A model generated the notes under the pieces. It ran no database searches and was not told where the DNA came from. It saw only the letters and a program-made list of their open reading frames with translations. DNA of 14,500 bases from an uncultured Acidimicrobiaceae bacterium (GTDB lineage: Bacteria > Actinomycetota > Acidimicrobiia > Spongiisociales > UBA5794): positions 1-14,500 of the forward strand of contig CAMYJM010000070.1 of assembly GCA_947258635.1 (NCBI GenBank). The letters are read 5' to 3'. This document shows, in pieces, positions 12,528 to 14,500 of the stretch. The translations under genes and the position numbers were made by a program. How positions within the stretch are numbered: position 1 is the first letter of the stretch; each line of letters opens with the position of its first letter.

Positions 12528-14039
12528 TTGAAGGAATACCAGGACTGGGACGCGACGGCGATGCCACATCTCGTAGCCGCGGGTGAGATCAAGCCGATCG
12601 AGCTAGTCGACGAGGCGATCAGCAGGATCGAGTCGGCCAATCCCAAAGTCAATGCGGTGATATGGACCGACTTCGAGCGGGCCCGGGATCGAGCTCGGGG
12701 CGATCTACCGGCCGGCCTGTTCGGCGGTGTGCCATACCTCCTCAAAGACCTGGCGCTGCACCAAGGCACAGTCTGCACGTTTGGCTCGGTCTTCTTTCGC
12801 GACTTCGAGCCGACCATTTCGAGCGCCGCCGTCGAGCGGATGATGTCCTCAGGGCTGGTCTCGCTCGGCCGGACGAATACTCCGGAGTTCGGCCTGCTAC
12901 CGACCACCGAGCCGGTACTGCACGGCGCCACCAACAACCCGTGGAGCCTCGAGCACTCGGCGGGAGGCTCGAGTGGGGGAGCTGCCGCCGCCGTCGCCTC
13001 CGGCATGCTCCCCATGGCCCACGCCACCGACGGTGGCGGCTCGATCCGCATCCCGGCCTCGTGCAACGGGCTGTTCGGCTTGAAACCGAGCCGGGGGCGC
13101 ACCCCCCGCTTCCCCCCCCTCGCCAGTGACTACATCTCGGTCGATCTGTGCGTGAGTCGCTCGGTGCGCGACTCGGCGCGAATGCTCGACGTGCTCGCCG
13201 GAGCCCTTCCGGGCTCCATGTACTGGGCTCCCGAGCCGGCGATGCCCTTCCGCCAAGCGATCAACATGGACCCCGGTTCCCTGCGCATCGCCTTCGCCAC
13301 GGCCGACGTCCAGGGGAGACCGGCCGACCCCGAGTGTGCTCAGGCCGTCGAGGAAGCGGCCCGGCTCCTCGAGTCATTGGGCCACATCGTCGTCAGGGAC
13401 GCCCCTCGGCTCGACGTCGAGCAACTCAGCGAGGCGTTTCGTATCTTGTGGAGCGCGGCGACGGCCGGCAGCTTCGAGCTGATCCTGGACGCGATGTCTG
13501 CCAAGCGATCGGGACGAGTGGCCCGTCGCGCCCTCGGCGACTGGCGGACGATGAAGGTCCTCGCCAAGCTGGACGAGCGCAAGACCGGGCTCGACGCCTT
13601 CGAGCCCTTCACGTGGGACCTCGCGGCCCACGCCCGGAATCACTCCGCCGTCGACCTCATGATCGCGCTGGACGGCCTCCAGGCGATCTCGCACTCGATC
13701 GCCGCCTTCACCGCCGACTACGACCTGATGCTGTGGCCGGTGCTGGCGACACCGCCGATCCGCAATGGCTCCCTTGACCAGAGCGCCGGCTTGGCCGCGA
13801 TGTGGGAGCACCTCGAGCGATACGTCCCGTACACGCCGATCGCCAACTTCACAGGGCGCCCGGCCATGTCGGTCCCGCTGCACTGGACCGAATCGGGGCT
13901 GCCGGTGGGCGTACAATTCATTGGTGAATTCGGTCAGGAAGCGATGCTGTTGACGCTGGCCCGCCAGCTCGAAGAGGCAGCACCGTGGTGGGACCGAACC
14001 TCCCCGGTGGCGGTGTCGACCGGAAACTCGTCCAGATAG
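12528..14039 (+). CDS. Amidase signature family enzyme, 503 aa
   Basis: Hydrolase of amide bonds with the Ser-cisSer-Lys triad. Lys73 lies in GGVPYLLKDLA, the cis-Ser is Ser148 in SAGGSSGGAAAAVASGM, and the nucleophile Ser172 lies in ATDGGGSIRIPAS, with the 24-residue spacing between the two serines typical of the family. Further family blocks are GRTNTPEFG, GATNNPWSLEHS, GLFGLKPSRGR and the C-terminal SVPLHWTESGLPVGVQFIG. Length is normal. It is cytosolic, with no signal. It is not GatA of the tRNA amidotransferase, as no GatB or GatC is nearby and the C-terminus fits stand-alone amidases; the substrate is unknown. The start is TTG at 12528, with GAGG 4 nt upstream; no better start precedes the conserved region. 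Likely co-transcribed with the gene at 11774. Confidence 0.94.
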   Translation: MKEYQDWDATAMPHLVAAGEIKPIELVDEAISRIESANPKVNAVIWTDFERARDRARGDLPAGLFGGVPYLLKDLALHQGTVCTFGSVFFRDFEPTISSAAVERMMSSGLVSLGRTNTPEFGLLPTTEPVLHGATNNPWSLEHSAGGSSGGAAAAVASGMLPMAHATDGGGSIRIPASCNGLFGLKPSRGRTPRFPPLASDYISVDLCVSRSVRDSARMLDVLAGALPGSMYWAPEPAMPFRQAINMDPGSLRIAFATADVQGRPADPECAQAVEEAARLLESLGHIVVRDAPRLDVEQLSEAFRILWSAATAGSFELILDAMSAKRSGRVARRALGDWRTMKVLAKLDERKTGLDAFEPFTWDLAAHARNHSAVDLMIALDGLQAISHSIAAFTADYDLMLWPVLATPPIRNGSLDQSAGLAAMWEHLERYVPYTPIANFTGRPAMSVPLHWTESGLPVGVQFIGEFGQEAMLLTLARQLEEAAPWWDRTSPVAVSTGNSSR

Positions 14040-14064
14040 GCCTCGGAATGAGCGATGATGCCAG

Positions 14065-14358
14065 ATGACTAGGAGGACCCGGCTCATCGTGTGGATGGCG
14101 GCTTTGGCGGTGGCCGCCGCCGGCTGCGGTGGCGGTGGGGAATCTGACGCCGATCGCGCCGCCATCGCCGAGATGCTCCAGCGGCTCGGGCGAAGTCCCG
14201 CGATCGCACGCTGCATGGTCGCGGAGTTCGATGGGGCATACGTGGCAGAGGACTTCCAGCCGTTGATCGACGGTCGCGGCGACTACGGCCAAGTCGACTT
14301 CCAACTGCTCGAGGACATGGTCACGGCGGAACGCCGCTGCAACGAGGACGACTCGTAG
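14065..14358 (+). CDS. Small Cys-pair lipoprotein, 97 aa
   Basis: Short exported lipoprotein: basic head (MTRRTR), hydrophobic core, and a lipobox AAGC with Cys21 followed by a Gly run. The mature part is acidic and helical, with two further Cys (Cys50 in IARCMVAEFDGAYV and Cys92 in AERRCNED) that probably form a disulfide. Similar small proteins with a first Cys in an iARC helix and a second near the end are frequent in Acidimicrobiia-like genomes; that is recollection, not a search. The start is uncertain: ATG 14065 has no Shine-Dalgarno upstream, while AGGAGG lies just inside the frame at 14071-14076. Starts after it (GTG 14089, ATG 14095) are badly spaced and would remove the basic head. 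It follows the amidase by 25 bp. Confidence 0.75.
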   Translation: MTRRTRLIVWMAALAVAAAGCGGGGESDADRAAIAEMLQRLGRSPAIARCMVAEFDGAYVAEDFQPLIDGRGDYGQVDFQLLEDMVTAERRCNEDDS

Positions 14359-14375
14359 GAGCTTGCTGAGTGATC

Positions 14376-14418
14376 ACTGTGGATGGATCTGCGGAATCTC
14401 ATCGTCATCTGCCACAGT
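14376..14418 (+). other. Inverted repeat downstream of the small lipoprotein
   Basis: ACTGTGG (14376-14382) pairs with CCACAGT (14412-14418) across a 29-nt loop, 17 nt after the lipoprotein stop. No T run follows. It is possibly a 3'-end structure, but weak. Confidence 0.25.
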
Positions 14419-14430
14419 CCGGCGAGCGAA

Positions 14431-14450
14431 GGAGTATCAGTAGATACTTC
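14431..14450 (+). other. Perfect small hairpin near the window end
   Basis: AGTATC (14433-14438) pairs with GATACT (14443-14448) around AGTA, with a G-T and a G-C pair outside. It precedes a possible start codon ATG at 14477 with AGGGG just upstream, which may open the next gene (only 8 codons visible, MRAAETPQ). It could be an operator or terminator; neither is established. Confidence 0.3.
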
Positions 14451-14500
14451 GAGTTCGTCGGGCGAAGGCAGGGGCGATGAGAGCCGCAGAGACGCCGCAA

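Noticed and set aside
12528..14039. Amidase as GatA of the Asp/Glu-tRNA amidotransferase
   Set aside because: No gatB or gatC nearby, and the C-terminal region fits stand-alone amidases better; the signature alone does not separate them.
13374..14216. 280-aa minus-strand open frame
   Set aside because: Antisense shadow of the amidase and small lipoprotein genes, with Arg/Gly/His-rich composition.

Overview
This is a GC-rich bacterial chromosome segment. Third codon positions are strongly G/C and GTG and TTG starts are common. The gene set includes an actinobacterial-type small sigma factor, an SCO6745-like winged-helix protein, a DM13 protein, DUF4342 and low-complexity lipoproteins. Together these point to Actinomycetota, possibly Acidimicrobiia; this is inferred from gene content and no 16S rRNA is present. 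I see no phage, transposon, CRISPR or rRNA genes.

Layout. At 1-620 (minus) lies the N-terminal half of glycine C-acetyltransferase (kbl), cut by the window edge. It is divergent from a small unknown gene at 720-1058 (plus). Next is a minus-strand envelope cluster read from 2860 to 1068: an exported protein with a C-terminal membrane anchor, a two-helix membrane protein, a DUF4342 protein and a membrane-anchored DM13 protein. The first three are tightly packed. A 371-bp divergent region (2861-3231) has no convincing gene but holds several strong inverted repeats. It leads into an ECF-like sigma factor (3232-3699) that overlaps, by 11 bp, a membrane-anchored alpha/beta-hydrolase-fold protein whose nucleophile motif is destroyed (3689-4567).

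Further along the plus strand are an SCO6745-like winged-helix protein (4779-5594), an M13 zinc metallopeptidase (5661-7682), a tiny single-span membrane protein (7782-7937), an internally deleted cation-efflux (CDF) remnant (7948-8193) and, overlapping it by 4 bp, a lipoprotein (8190-9932). The lipoprotein joins an RsiV/DUF3298-like domain to a putative TIM-barrel domain. Facing it on the minus strand is a two-gene aconitase X enzyme (large subunit 10378-11637, small subunit 9974-10381, ATGA-coupled). Divergent from that, a recognisable promoter drives an unknown cytosolic protein (11774-12478) and probably an amidase-signature enzyme (12528-14039). A small Cys-pair lipoprotein (14065-14358) closes the set.

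The most interesting unit is the sigma-factor locus. An apparently structured leader closes with a 10-bp helix right at the start codon. The sigma factor that follows is translationally coupled to a one-pass membrane protein built like an anti-sigma factor (short cytosolic N-terminus, one helix, exported domain), but whose exported domain is a degenerate hydrolase. The second is the RsiV-like plus barrel lipoprotein. Both suggest envelope sensing, but that role is inferred and not shown by the sequence.
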